From: Bacillus haynesii
GTDB lineage: Bacteria; Bacillota; Bacilli; Bacillales; Bacillaceae
Direction of reading: 5' to 3'
NCBI RefSeq assembly: GCF_001969855.1
Contig: NZ_MRBL01000018.1
Location: forward strand, 62,001 to 126,000
DNA: 64,000 nt
How positions within the stretch are numbered: position 1 is the first letter of the stretch; each line of letters opens with the position of its first letter. This document shows positions 9,404 through 18,027 of this stretch, piece by piece. The translations under genes were made by a program, and so were the position numbers. The notes under the pieces were generated by a model, which did not search any database, was not told the DNA's origin, and worked only from the letters and a program-made list of their open reading frames with translations.

Positions 9404-9790
9404 TTAAAGTGCCTGTGCTTTGGCTTTGGCCTGTTTCACCTGAACAGGTCCCATGCCTCTCGGTATTTCAATGTTCTCTCTTGTTTCCGCTCTTAACTCT
9501 TCTGCGATATAATCGGCAGCTACGTTCGGATCTAAATCTCCGCAAGTATAAACATCAATGCTGGCATATCCGTGTTCAGGAAAACTGTGAATGGTCAAGT
9601 GAGATTCAGAAATAATCACGACCCCGCTTACACCTTGAGGTGCAAACTTATGAAAGGCTACCTCACGTACCTCAGCACCTGACTTCAGTGCCGCATTTAC
9701 AAACGTTTTTTCAATAAAATCCATGTCATTCAGCTTATCAAAATCGCATCCCCACAGTTCGGAGATAACGTGACGCCCCATTGTTTCCAT
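9404..9790 (-). CDS. speD: S-adenosylmethionine decarboxylase proenzyme
   Basis: Pyruvoyl enzyme making decarboxylated SAM, the aminopropyl donor for spermidine synthesis. The prokaryotic class 1b signature [14 protein letters not shown] is present; self-cleavage is expected between E62 and S63, with S63 becoming the pyruvoyl group and H68 and the downstream Cys (TCGDL) in the active site. The protein is 128 residues from the ATG at 9790, with AAGGGGGG at 8 nt; the TTG at 9811 lies before the ribosome site and is rejected. The gene has its own promoter and a leader of about 140 nt. Confidence 0.96.
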
Positions 9791-9930
9791 AGCATGGACC
9801 CCCCTTAACAAGAATTAAAAAAGTGAATTTCCAAGCAACTGAACCGGTCAATTACCACGGGGGAAAGTTAGTCCGGAGAGGTCCTAACCCTTTAAGTAAT
9901 GCCGAAGCGCTCACGAACTAGAAGTTCACG
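9791..9930 (-). ncRNA. Structured 5' leader of speD (candidate regulatory RNA)
   Basis: About 140 nt separate the promoter from the start codon. By eye it folds as a closed element: GTGAACTTC (9929-9921) pairs with GGAAATTCAC (9832-9823) with one mismatch, and inside it ATTAC pairs with GTAAT and AAAG..TTAG pairs with CTAACTTT with a GG bulge. A run of six T follows the closing stem, as in a terminator. No known riboswitch consensus was recognised. The function is inference. Confidence 0.45.
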
Positions 9931-9936
9931 AAAAAT

Positions 9937-9965
9937 AGTATACTTTGTTTGAATATTTTTTGCAA
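9937..9965 (-). promoter_or_regulatory. Sigma-A promoter of speD
   Basis: Minus strand TTGCAA, 17 nt, TATACT: near-consensus and well spaced. Confidence 0.8.
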
Positions 9966-10026
9966 GGCGGTTTTATCAATTGATGGTTAAGGGGTATTTA
10001 TTTTTTTATCCGTCCATGCTCTTATT

Positions 10027-11049
10027 TTATACAGTTGAAGGGTGTTTCATTCTTGAAGCCGCATATCTGATCAAATCGACAACCCTGCACGAATATCCCC
10101 ATTCATTGTCATACCATGCGAGCACTTTCACCTTTCTGTTTTCAAGCACCATTGTTGAAAGGCTGTCGATCACCGCCGAGTATGGATTCGTATTAAAATC
10201 GGATGAGACGAGCGGTTCATCGCATACATCGATGATCCCGGACATAGAGCCTGCGGCCGCCATTCGGAACGCCTCATTAATATCCTCTGCCGTCACATCG
10301 CTTTTTAAATCAGCCACAAGGTCAACGAGTGACACATTTGAAACAGGAACGCGCAGGGCCAGGCCGTGCATTCTTCCTTTTAAATGGGGCATGACAAGTG
10401 ACAGCGCTTTCGCGGCGCCTGTCGTTGTCGGAATGATCGAAGACCCGCAGGCGCGTGCCCTTCTCAAGTCTTTGTGCGGATTATCAATATTTTTTTGATC
10501 ATTTGTAAAAGCGTGAACGGTTGTCACCAGGCCGTTTTCAATGCCAAATGCATCATCAAGCACTTTTGCGACAGGAGCGAGACAATTCGTCGTACAGGAA
10601 GCGTTTGAAATAATTGTATGACACTCCGCATCAAATTCGCGTTCGTTGACGCCCATCACGATTGTGATGTCTTCATTTTTGCCCGGCGCTGTCAAAATAA
10701 CTTTTTTCGCGCCGGCTTCAATATGGGCTTCCGCTTTTTCCTTCGAGTTAAATTTTCCCGTCGCTTCTACGACGATGTCGATCCCATATTGTGCCCACGG
10801 AAGAAGCTTCGGGTCCCTCTGATTGGTCAGCATGACCTTTTTACCGTTAACGAACAGACAGTCGTCTCCAGCCTTTACATCAAGCTCATAACGGCCGTGA
10901 TTTGTGTCATACTTTATTAAATGAGCGAGCGTTTCCGGAGGGTAGCTCGCATTGATCACCGCAATGTCAATCTGTTCATCAAGCATCGCTTTTCTAAACA
11001 CCATTCTGCCGATTCGGCCGAATCCGTTTATCGCAACTTTCACTTTCAT
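10027..11049 (-). CDS. gapB: Gluconeogenic glyceraldehyde-3-phosphate dehydrogenase GapB
   Basis: NADP-preferring GAPDH that runs in the gluconeogenic direction, converting 1,3-bisphosphoglycerate to glyceraldehyde-3-phosphate. The Rossmann motif is NGFGRIGR (8-15), and INAS after the second strand replaces the Asp used for NAD specificity. The catalytic Cys is C152 in SNASCTTNC and the catalytic His lies in the TTVHAFTNDQ region. It is 340 residues from the ATG at 11049 (AAGGGGTG upstream; a TTG one codon earlier is disfavoured). A CcpN-type box covers the -10 region, fitting repression on glucose. Confidence 0.97.
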   Translation of the reverse strand: MKVKVAINGFGRIGRMVFRKAMLDEQIDIAVINASYPPETLAHLIKYDTNHGRYELDVKAGDDCLFVNGKKVMLTNQRDPKLLPWAQYGIDIVVEATGKFNSKEKAEAHIEAGAKKVILTAPGKNEDITIVMGVNEREFDAECHTIISNASCTTNCLAPVAKVLDDAFGIENGLVTTVHAFTNDQKNIDNPHKDLRRARACGSSIIPTTTGAAKALSLVMPHLKGRMHGLALRVPVSNVSLVDLVADLKSDVTAEDINEAFRMAAAGSMSGIIDVCDEPLVSSDFNTNPYSAVIDSLSTMVLENRKVKVLAWYDNEWGYSCRVVDLIRYAASRMKHPSTV

Positions 11050-11102
11050 CAAATATGCACCCCTTATTTTATGTCATTCCACATCATGATTTATTCAAAA
11101 TA

Positions 11103-11113
11103 AGTATAACACA
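11103..11113 (-). promoter_or_regulatory. gapB -10 region overlapped by a CcpN-type operator
   Basis: Minus strand TGTGTTATACT fits the published CcpN consensus TRTGHYATAYW at every position (from memory) and contains the -10 TATACT. The -35 is weak. CcpN represses gapB and pckA in B. subtilis. Confidence 0.65.
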
Positions 11114-11229
11114 TTATTTTTAATTAGCCATACCATTTATTTCTTTTACAGCAAATTTACGCACTTTTGTGAAATCGTGAACAAAAGACTAAAAAAAATC
11201 CTCCCTGAAGCATATATTTCAAATACATC

Positions 11230-11259
11230 TTTAGTGCTACAATTTGCAACAGCGCTAAA
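11230..11259. repeat. Inverted repeat upstream of the pectate lyase (possible operator)
   Basis: TTTAGTGCT, 12 nt, AGCGCTAAA: 9-bp arms with one mismatch. It spans a TACAAT that could be the -10 of the lyase gene and lies about 40 nt before its start. It could be a repressor site or an mRNA hairpin. Confidence 0.4.
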
Positions 11260-11300
11260 TTTTCACACAACAGAAGGCATGTCTTCAAGGAAGGACAACC

Positions 11301-12785
11301 ATGAAACTGATCAAAAACGCATCTTTTATCTTTACTTTTTTGGCTGCGGCCGGCATTTATTTTTTATTAGGTACAGTCGCTGCTTCTGCGGCAAACGAAG
11401 ATTATCCGAAACAGATGATCAGGCTGGAAAGCTCATCAGGCTTAAACATTACGCCCGCCGGGAATCAAGACAACGCACCGCTAACAACAAAACAGACGAG
11501 CGGGGAAAAAGAAGAAAGATGGAGGCTGGATACGTCTGACGGCAAACAATTCAAGATCAGAAATATGGATAGCGGTAAAATTATCATCCCTGCCCATTAC
11601 GCACTGTCAGACAATAATCCGGCTGTGGTCTACTATGACAATTCACGGAAGGAAGAGTTGTGGAAAATCATCGGGGCTGACAAAGACGGAAACGGAGATT
11701 TTATCACGTATAAAATCGTCAGTGCACAAAACAACAGCCTTGCACTGACACTGGACGGCAGCGGAGTGAAGCTTGCCAAATATACCGGCAGCTCCCTCCA
11801 AAAGTGGAAGCTTCCAAGCGACGGGCTCGAAGGTTTCGCCGGCTATGCAAAGGAAACGAACGGCAAGCAGAAAACAGGCACAAGCGGCGGCCTGCTTGGA
11901 AAAGTCGTCTATGTCAATAACCTGAGCGAACTGAAGGCCAATATTGAAGATTCAACGCCCCGCACCATTGTTGTCTCCAGCAATATCGGCGCTTCAGCCA
12001 AAACGGTATTAACGGTTGGCGCCAATAAAACAATCATCGGCTCGTATGAAAAACATAAGCTGAACAACGTTTACTTTAAAACAAAAGCTGACTCTGGCAA
12101 CGTGATTTTCAAAAATCTGGTCATTGCACATGATGCATCCATAAATGAAAACAATGACATCCCTGTTTATATTACCGATTCGAGAAACTACTGGATTGAC
12201 CATGTCACATTCCAAGGCCACAGCTATTCGGCAAACGGCCACGATCTTGACAAGCTGTTATACGTCGGCGCTAAAGCTGATTACATTACACTGTCTCAGA
12301 GCACATTCACAGACCACAGGTACGGCCTGATTCTCGGCTGGCCTCAAGATGACAAGCAATACCACAGTATATATAATGGATATCCGCGGATGACGATCAG
12401 CCACAATCACTTTGAGAATCTCTACGTCAGGGCGCCAGGGTTGATGCGTTACGGCTATTTTCACGCGAAAAACAATTATATTAACAATTACCATCTTGGC
12501 TTCACGATTACGACATTGGCGAAAATATATTCTGAAGCCAATTACTTCGGCACGGGCAACGAGAAAGGCATACTGGATGATTATGGAGACGGCGCGTTTA
12601 AAGATGTCGGGTCATATCCGGCGATAAAGGGGCAGAAATCGCCTGAGACAAGCTGGAGACCTTCATCCAACTACAGCTATCGGACGATGAAGGCCGGCAA
12701 TGCCAAAGCTTTCGCCGAACGGTATGCAGGTGCACAACGCACCGCTCTGTATTATGCAAATTACAGCCAGTTTAAAAATGACTAA
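11301..12785 (+). CDS. Secreted pectate lyase (PL1) with N-terminal ricin-type lectin domain
   Basis: Exported polysaccharide lyase cleaving polygalacturonate or pectin by beta-elimination. The signal peptide is residues 1-30 (hydrophobic core, then AASA). Residues about 36-172 look like a beta-trefoil lectin: three W-containing repeats (W74, W121, W169) about 47 residues apart. The C-terminal PL1 beta-helix shows YWIDHVTF (297-304), FTDHRYGLILG (336-346) and the catalytic RAPGLMR (377-383). The start ATG has AAGGAAGGA upstream. It lies alone, divergent from gapB, ending in a terminator shared with coaE. I know of no such gene between gapB and coaE in B. subtilis. Pectin lyase activity cannot be excluded. 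Confidence 0.87.
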   Translation: MKLIKNASFIFTFLAAAGIYFLLGTVAASAANEDYPKQMIRLESSSGLNITPAGNQDNAPLTTKQTSGEKEERWRLDTSDGKQFKIRNMDSGKIIIPAHYALSDNNPAVVYYDNSRKEELWKIIGADKDGNGDFITYKIVSAQNNSLALTLDGSGVKLAKYTGSSLQKWKLPSDGLEGFAGYAKETNGKQKTGTSGGLLGKVVYVNNLSELKANIEDSTPRTIVVSSNIGASAKTVLTVGANKTIIGSYEKHKLNNVYFKTKADSGNVIFKNLVIAHDASINENNDIPVYITDSRNYWIDHVTFQGHSYSANGHDLDKLLYVGAKADYITLSQSTFTDHRYGLILGWPQDDKQYHSIYNGYPRMTISHNHFENLYVRAPGLMRYGYFHAKNNYINNYHLGFTITTLAKIYSEANYFGTGNEKGILDDYGDGAFKDVGSYPAIKGQKSPETSWRPSSNYSYRTMKAGNAKAFAERYAGAQRTALYYANYSQFKND

Positions 12786-12786
12786 T

Positions 12787-12819
12787 AAAAAAAGTGAGCG
12801 CGACATTGCGCTCACTTTT
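12787..12819. terminator. Bidirectional terminator, pectate lyase / coaE
   Basis: AAAAGTGAGCGC / GCGCTCACTTTT with a 6-nt loop, A-rich and T-rich flanks; it overlaps the last codons of coaE. Confidence 0.9.
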
Positions 12820-13417
12820 CAGTATTTGACCATGTATCAAGCAGCTGATGAAGCTGCGCTTCTGTATCTTTCAAACTTCCGCTGTTATCGATGACCGCGT
12901 CTGCCCTTTTCTTTTTTTCGTCTAGAGAATGCTGGGTGTGAATTCTGTTCAGCGCCTCGTCTTCATTGAGCTGGTTTCTTTTCATCAGCCGCTCAAGCTG
13001 AAGCTCCAGCGGCACCCAGACAACGATCACTTTATCTGTCAAATGTTCAAGCCCGCTTTCGTACAAAAGCGGAATATCAAGAACAACAAACCGTTCACCG
13101 GCCCGGATGGCTTCGTCGCGCTGCTTGATCATCATTTTTCTCACTTCGGGATGGACGATCGCATTTAACTGCAGCCTCTTTTCTTCGTTAGCAAAAACAA
13201 TTTCTCCAAGTTTTCTCCGGTCGATATCGCCTGTTTCAAGCAGCACGCCTTGACCAAATGTCTCAGCGATTTTCTGATAAGCGGGCATCCCTTGTTCAAC
13301 CGCCTCTTTTGCGATCACGTCCGCATCGACGACCGTGATGCCGCACTGCTGGAACATTTGCGCGACAGTACTTTTGCCGCTGGCAATCCCTCCGGTTAAT
13401 CCGATGACCAATGTCAA
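12812..13417 (-). CDS. coaE: Dephospho-CoA kinase
   Basis: Last step of coenzyme A synthesis: ATP-dependent phosphorylation of dephospho-CoA. The P-loop [12 protein letters not shown] (6-17) opens the protein, followed by the CoA domain with [11 protein letters not shown] and the lid around [12 protein letters not shown]. At 201 residues it has the normal family length. The start is TTG at 13417, preceded by AAGGAGG at about 9 nt. It is 17 nt downstream of ytaF in the polA-mutM-ytaF-coaE group. Confidence 0.96.
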   Translation of the reverse strand: MTLVIGLTGGIASGKSTVAQMFQQCGITVVDADVIAKEAVEQGMPAYQKIAETFGQGVLLETGDIDRRKLGEIVFANEEKRLQLNAIVHPEVRKMMIKQRDEAIRAGERFVVLDIPLLYESGLEHLTDKVIVVWVPLELQLERLMKRNQLNEDEALNRIHTQHSLDEKKKRADAVIDNSGSLKDTEAQLHQLLDTWSNTEK

Positions 13418-13434
13418 AGGCCTGCACCTCCTTC

Positions 13435-14067
13435 TTACAGTTTCCAGATGCCGATCATAATCAGCAATATACCGGGAAGAAAGGTTAGTTTATCCATCCA
13501 GTTCCATTTCGATAAAAATCGGCCTGCCTGTATTCCGCAAAATACGAACAATGAGCTCATGATGCCTACCGTAATGCTCATCGGTACAGGGGGAAAGCCG
13601 AGCGCGGCCGCGCCGATCCCTGCGCCGAACGCGTCAATAGAGAGGGCGAAACCGAGAAGGAAAGCTTCTATACCGGTAATGATTCCTGATTTATCAATGT
13701 CGGCGCTTGTCGGTTTTCTTAAAATGTGTATCACGATTCCGAGCGATTTCAATTCAAGGTTAATGAGCGTTTTTTCAGAGAAGACGAGATCCTGTTCTTT
13801 CTCCGGCCTGAAAAACTGATACAGCACCCATGCGCCGATCCCCATCAATATGACGGCTCCGAGCCTTTCTGTTACGACAACGGGCAGGAATTTCGCCAAA
13901 AGGGTTCCGATCATCATGGCAATATACATCACGGCACCAGAACAAAAAGCAATAATCAAAATCGCTTTAAATGGGATTTTCAGCTTTCGCAATCCGTAAG
14001 TAAATCCGACTGAAAAACTGTCCAAGCTGACGGCAAATGCCAGCAGCAAGAAAGATGCAAACATCAT
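13435..14067 (-). CDS. ytaF: Sporulation-associated membrane protein YtaF (MntP-like)
   Basis: Integral membrane protein of the MntP/YtaF family: six hydrophobic segments in two repeats with the signatures [15 protein letters not shown] (near the N-terminus) and [18 protein letters not shown]. MntP members export manganese; YtaF is linked to sporulation by occurrence only, so the substrate is inferred. The ATG at 14067 (GGAAGAG upstream) gives 210 residues, the B. subtilis length; the longer upstream frame reads through a non-coding leader. The 220 nt between mutM and ytaF hold a small GCCTA / TAGGC hairpin but no other feature I recognise. Confidence 0.85.
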   Translation of the reverse strand: MMFASFLLLAFAVSLDSFSVGFTYGLRKLKIPFKAILIIAFCSGAVMYIAMMIGTLLAKFLPVVVTERLGAVILMGIGAWVLYQFFRPEKEQDLVFSEKTLINLELKSLGIVIHILRKPTSADIDKSGIITGIEAFLLGFALSIDAFGAGIGAAALGFPPVPMSITVGIMSSLFVFCGIQAGRFLSKWNWMDKLTFLPGILLIMIGIWKL

Positions 14068-14287
14068 ATCAGGCTCTTCCTTTCTGTTGATGCGAGCAGT
14101 GTAAGTCATGCAGCCTAAAGGCAGCTTTCTAGGCTTCTTATATATATGAAAGAAGAAAACCATCCGTGTGTTGTTCACCTGAAAAAGAAACATCACACCT
14201 TAAAGCTTGCTTTTAACAGCTATATGGAGCGTATGCACCGACAGCTTGAACCATGATACGGCTTGCTTTTGTCCCTTTATGCGATTG

Positions 14288-15115
14288 TCATTTTTTCTGG
14301 CACTTTATGCAAAAATGCGTGCCCCTTCCGCCAACGACTGTTTTTTCAATTGGAGATCCGCACTTTTTACAAGGTTCATCTTTCCGGCCGTAAACGAAAA
14401 GTTTGAGCTGGAACATGCCGATTTCACCTTGTGAATTGATGTAAGATCTGACTGTGCTTCCTCCTGCTTCAACAGCTTCCTTTAACGTTTGAACGATCTC
14501 TTCATGGAGAAGAACCGTCTGTTTTTTTGTGAGCTTGTTCGCTGTTGTCTCGGGATGGATACCGGCTCTGAACAAAGCTTCGTCGACATAAATATTGCCC
14601 AGTCCGACCACTGTCCGCTGATCGAGCAGTGCGGTTTTCACCGAGCGGTTTGTTTTCTTCAGGCGCTCTCTTAAATAACCTGCTGTAAATTCGCTGTTGA
14701 AAGGCTCGGGGCCGAGCTGCCTGAGAGGCAGCTCCGTCAGTTCCTCTCCCGGCTTAAACAAATGCATCGTGCCGAACTTTCTGACATCCCGGTAGCGCAG
14801 CTCGCTGCCGTCCGTGAACCTGAAAATGACGTGCACATGTTTATCAAGCGGTTCATCGTTTTGATGAAGCCCGTACTTTCCTTCCATTCTCAAATGGGAA
14901 ACCATGACACAGTCATCAAGATGAAACAACAGGAATTTTCCCCTTCTTCCGATCGACTGAATCGTCTGACCGGTCAGGAGCCTTGCGAATTCCTCTGGCT
15001 CCGCCGGCCGTTTAATGATATTTGTCCATCTAATCTCAACCGCATCGATCGTTTTCCCTCTTACAAGTCCGGTAAGAGTGCGCCGGACCGTTTCGACTTC
15101 TGGTAATTCCGGCAC
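14288..15115 (-). CDS. mutM: Formamidopyrimidine-DNA glycosylase
   Basis: Base-excision repair enzyme removing 8-oxoguanine and FaPy lesions. The catalytic N-terminal Pro and Glu (PELPEVETVRR after Met) are intact, as are the H2TH region (VGLGNIYVDEALF) and the C-terminal zinc finger (CKKCGSP ... CIKCQ). The protein is 275 residues. It follows polA by 18 nt, the typical repair operon of Bacillus, where gap-filling polymerase and glycosylase are co-expressed. Confidence 0.97.
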   Translation of the reverse strand: MPELPEVETVRRTLTGLVRGKTIDAVEIRWTNIIKRPAEPEEFARLLTGQTIQSIGRRGKFLLFHLDDCVMVSHLRMEGKYGLHQNDEPLDKHVHVIFRFTDGSELRYRDVRKFGTMHLFKPGEELTELPLRQLGPEPFNSEFTAGYLRERLKKTNRSVKTALLDQRTVVGLGNIYVDEALFRAGIHPETTANKLTKKQTVLLHEEIVQTLKEAVEAGGSTVRSYINSQGEIGMFQLKLFVYGRKDEPCKKCGSPIEKTVVGGRGTHFCIKCQKK

Positions 15116-15133
15116 ATCATCACTTCCTTTTCT

Positions 15134-17773
15134 CTATTTTGCATCGTACCATGAAGGCCCTGAAGAGCAGTCCACTTTCAGCGGAACGTCGAGCTCCAAT
15201 GCATGTTCCATTACTTCAGGAACCAGTTTTTCAAGCACTTTGATTTCGTCTTCAGGCGCTTCAAAAATCAATTCGTCATGAACCTGCAGCAGCAGTTTGG
15301 CCTGGAGATTTTTTTCTTTCAGCTTGTCCGCCATGTCGATCATCGCTTTTTTAATGATATCTGCGGCGCTTCCCTGGATCGGTGTGTTCATTGCCGTCCG
15401 TTCGGCAAAGCTGCGCAGATTGAAATTCCGGCTCGTCAATTCCGGGATATACCGCCTCCGGCTTAAAAGAGTCGTTACATAGCCCCGCTGTTTCGCTTCT
15501 TGAACGGTCTCTTCCATATATTCTTTGACTCCCTGGAAGCTGTGGAAATAGCGCTCAATAAACGCGGCCGCTTCCTTTCTTGTAATTCCCAGGTTTTGCG
15601 ACAAGCCGTAGTCGCTGATTCCGTAGACAATTCCGAAATTGACGGCTTTCGCCTGCCTTCTCATCGCAGGGGTGACTTCTTCTTCTGATACATGAAAAAC
15701 ATCCATCGCCGTTTTCGTGTGAACGTCCATATCGTTCGTGAATGCTTCAATCAAATTTTTATCCTTTGAAATATGGGCGAGAACCCTCAGTTCAATCTGG
15801 GAGTAATCCGCCGCAAATATGAGCCAGCCTTTTTGTGAAGGGACAAACGCCTGGCGGATCTTGCGGCCTTCCTCAAGGCGGATCGGTATATTTTGCAGAT
15901 TCGGATCGGTTGAGCTGAGCCTTCCCGTCTGTGTTAAAGCTTGATTAAAGCGGGTATGCACTTTATGGCTGTCTTTTTTGATCACTTTTAAAAGCCCTTC
16001 AACATATGTGGACTGGAGCTTGCCAATCTGTCTGTAGTGCAGGATATCTTCGATAATGACGTGTTTGTCGCGCAATTTTTCCAGCACATCGGCTGAAGTC
16101 GAATAGCCCGTTTTTGTTTTTTTGACGGCAGGCAGCCCGAGCTTTTCAAACAAAATCACACCGAGCTGCTTTGGTGAATTGATGTTGAAGGTTTCACCTG
16201 CTGACTCGTGGATTTTTTTCTCGTATTCCGCTAATTTGGCGGACAGTTCCTCACCCATTTTTTTCAATCTGTCGACATCGACTTGGACACCGATCGATTC
16301 CATCTCACCGAGAATGTGAGCGAGTGGCATTTCGAGCGCTTCAAACAGATCGAGCTGCTCGTTTTTCTCCAATTCATCAAGGAGTTTTTCGCGCAGCAGC
16401 GATATCGCCTTCGCTTTTCTGGCTAAATGGTCGGCAAGCTCCTTCTCAGTCGGCACCGCCTGTTTTGCTCCTTTTCCGTAGACCGCTTCATCTGCTGCAA
16501 CGATGTGTAATTGATGTTCTTTCGCAACGCTTGCCACATCATCGTAGGAGTGTCCCGGATTGATGATATAGGCCGCAAGGAGAACGTCAAATTCTGCGCC
16601 TTTCAGTTCGATGCCCCGCCAGCGCAAAGCGACCGCCGCGCGTTTTGCATCAAACACCCATTTCTTTTTCGACTCATCTTCGGCCCATTCTTTAAAACGG
16701 TCCGACTGAACAGCCGTCTCTTCCGGAATGAAAAAAGCGCCGTGTTCGTTGACGATCGAAAATCCGAGGATCGGCGCCTCGTGATAATTGTCGCCGAGCT
16801 GTTCGACAACGAGTGAAGCCGGTGACGCAAACAAGTCATCTGTGATGTCTGTCTTGATCTTGACGTTGAGCTCTTCAAACTGTTCTTCTTCTTTTTCTCC
16901 CGGCTCTTCGCCAATCCTTTCGAGCAAAGAGTTAAAGCCAAGATCTTTAAAAAGCTGGACGACCGCTTCCCTGTCAAAACCTTCGTATCCGAGGGAATCG
17001 AGAGTGACTTCAAGCGGCGCTTCTGTCGTAATCGTCGCAAGCTCTTTGCTCATTAAAGCCTGTTCTTTAAATTCTTCAAGCTTTTCTTTCAGCTTTTTCC
17101 CGCTAACTTCGTCTATTGACGACAGCAGCTCCTCTACTGTATGGAACTGTTTCAAAAGCTTGATCGCCGTCTTTTCGCCGACGCCCGGCACGCCTGGAAT
17201 ATTGTCTGATGAGTCTCCCATCAGCCCTTTCATATCAATGATCTGTTCAGGGGTAAGTCCGTATTTTTCCCGGACATGTTCAGGCGTATAGTATTCGACA
17301 TCTGTAATGCCCTTTTTCGTGATGGCGACCGTTGTTCCTTCTGTAGCCAACTGTGTCAGGTCCTTGTCGCCGGAAAAAATCTTCACTTCAAATCCGTCTT
17401 TTTCCGCTGATTTGGCAAGGGTGCCGATAATGTCATCGGCCTCATAGTTTTCAAGCTCATACCTTGAGATTTGATAGGCATCGAGGAGCTCGCGGATAAA
17501 CGGCAGCTGCTCGGACAGCTCGGGCGGCGTTTTTTGTCTGCCGCCTTTATATTCTTTAAACGTTTTATGCCTGAATGTCGTTTTCCCCGCATCAAAAGCA
17601 ACGAGCATGTGGGTCGGTTTTTCTTCTTCAAGCATCTTCATTAAGATCGTGGTAAATCCGTACACAGCGTTTGTATGTATCCCTTTTTCATTGCTGAGAA
17701 GAGGCAGAGCGAAAAACGCACGGTAAGCCAGGCTGTTTCCGTCAACCAATACTAATTTTTTTCTTTCAGTCAT
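15134..17773 (-). CDS. polA: DNA polymerase I
   Basis: Repair and Okazaki-fragment polymerase. Residues about 1-290 are the 5' nuclease (VDGNSLAYRAFFALP, GDKDLTQL, MGDSSDNIPGVPGVGEKTA). The middle 3'-5' exonuclease-like domain lacks the acidic metal ligands, as expected for Bacillus. The polymerase domain has motif A DYSQIELRVLAH, the O-helix RRQAKAVNFGIVYG and motif C QVHDELIFEAP. It is 879 residues, with the ATG preceded by AGGAGG. It is the first gene of the repair group, read from its own promoter. Confidence 0.98.
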   Translation of the reverse strand: MTERKKLVLVDGNSLAYRAFFALPLLSNEKGIHTNAVYGFTTILMKMLEEEKPTHMLVAFDAGKTTFRHKTFKEYKGGRQKTPPELSEQLPFIRELLDAYQISRYELENYEADDIIGTLAKSAEKDGFEVKIFSGDKDLTQLATEGTTVAITKKGITDVEYYTPEHVREKYGLTPEQIIDMKGLMGDSSDNIPGVPGVGEKTAIKLLKQFHTVEELLSSIDEVSGKKLKEKLEEFKEQALMSKELATITTEAPLEVTLDSLGYEGFDREAVVQLFKDLGFNSLLERIGEEPGEKEEEQFEELNVKIKTDITDDLFASPASLVVEQLGDNYHEAPILGFSIVNEHGAFFIPEETAVQSDRFKEWAEDESKKKWVFDAKRAAVALRWRGIELKGAEFDVLLAAYIINPGHSYDDVASVAKEHQLHIVAADEAVYGKGAKQAVPTEKELADHLARKAKAISLLREKLLDELEKNEQLDLFEALEMPLAHILGEMESIGVQVDVDRLKKMGEELSAKLAEYEKKIHESAGETFNINSPKQLGVILFEKLGLPAVKKTKTGYSTSADVLEKLRDKHVIIEDILHYRQIGKLQSTYVEGLLKVIKKDSHKVHTRFNQALTQTGRLSSTDPNLQNIPIRLEEGRKIRQAFVPSQKGWLIFAADYSQIELRVLAHISKDKNLIEAFTNDMDVHTKTAMDVFHVSEEEVTPAMRRQAKAVNFGIVYGISDYGLSQNLGITRKEAAAFIERYFHSFQGVKEYMEETVQEAKQRGYVTTLLSRRRYIPELTSRNFNLRSFAERTAMNTPIQGSAADIIKKAMIDMADKLKEKNLQAKLLLQVHDELIFEAPEDEIKVLEKLVPEVMEHALELDVPLKVDCSSGPSWYDAK

Positions 17774-17834
17774 CTTTATCCTCCTAAGGAGCCGATTCGT
17801 CAGCTTCCATTCAACTTCGTGATCATATTTGCTT

Positions 17835-17863
17835 ATTTTATTTTAGCAAAGTTCATTTTGAAA
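17835..17863 (-). promoter_or_regulatory. Candidate sigma-A promoter of polA
   Basis: Minus strand TTTCAA, 17 nt, TAAAAT, about 60 nt before the polA start. Confidence 0.5.
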
Positions 17864-17891
17864 GGAAAATGAGAGTGATTTTGCAGAAAAT

Positions 17892-17921
17892 AAAAAAAGG
17901 GACGCGCTGTTGATCGCGTCC
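17892..17921 (-). terminator. Terminator of phoPR
   Basis: Minus strand GGACGCG / CGCGTCC with an 8-nt loop followed by seven T. It lies about 105 nt after the phoR stop. Confidence 0.88.
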
Positions 17922-18027
17922 GTCCATATGGCTCCTTGGATGAAGGGGTTCACTAATGATCCTATCAGCCAAGTTTTAACCATGTATATAAAAGTTGTTA
18001 AGCCTTTGTAAAGTTTGCTAAATGAAG

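Noticed and set aside
14068-14287. Possible manganese riboswitch before ytaF, because YtaF is MntP-like
   Set aside because: No yybP-ykoY core sequences or architecture were seen; only a small GCCTA/TAGGC hairpin is present.
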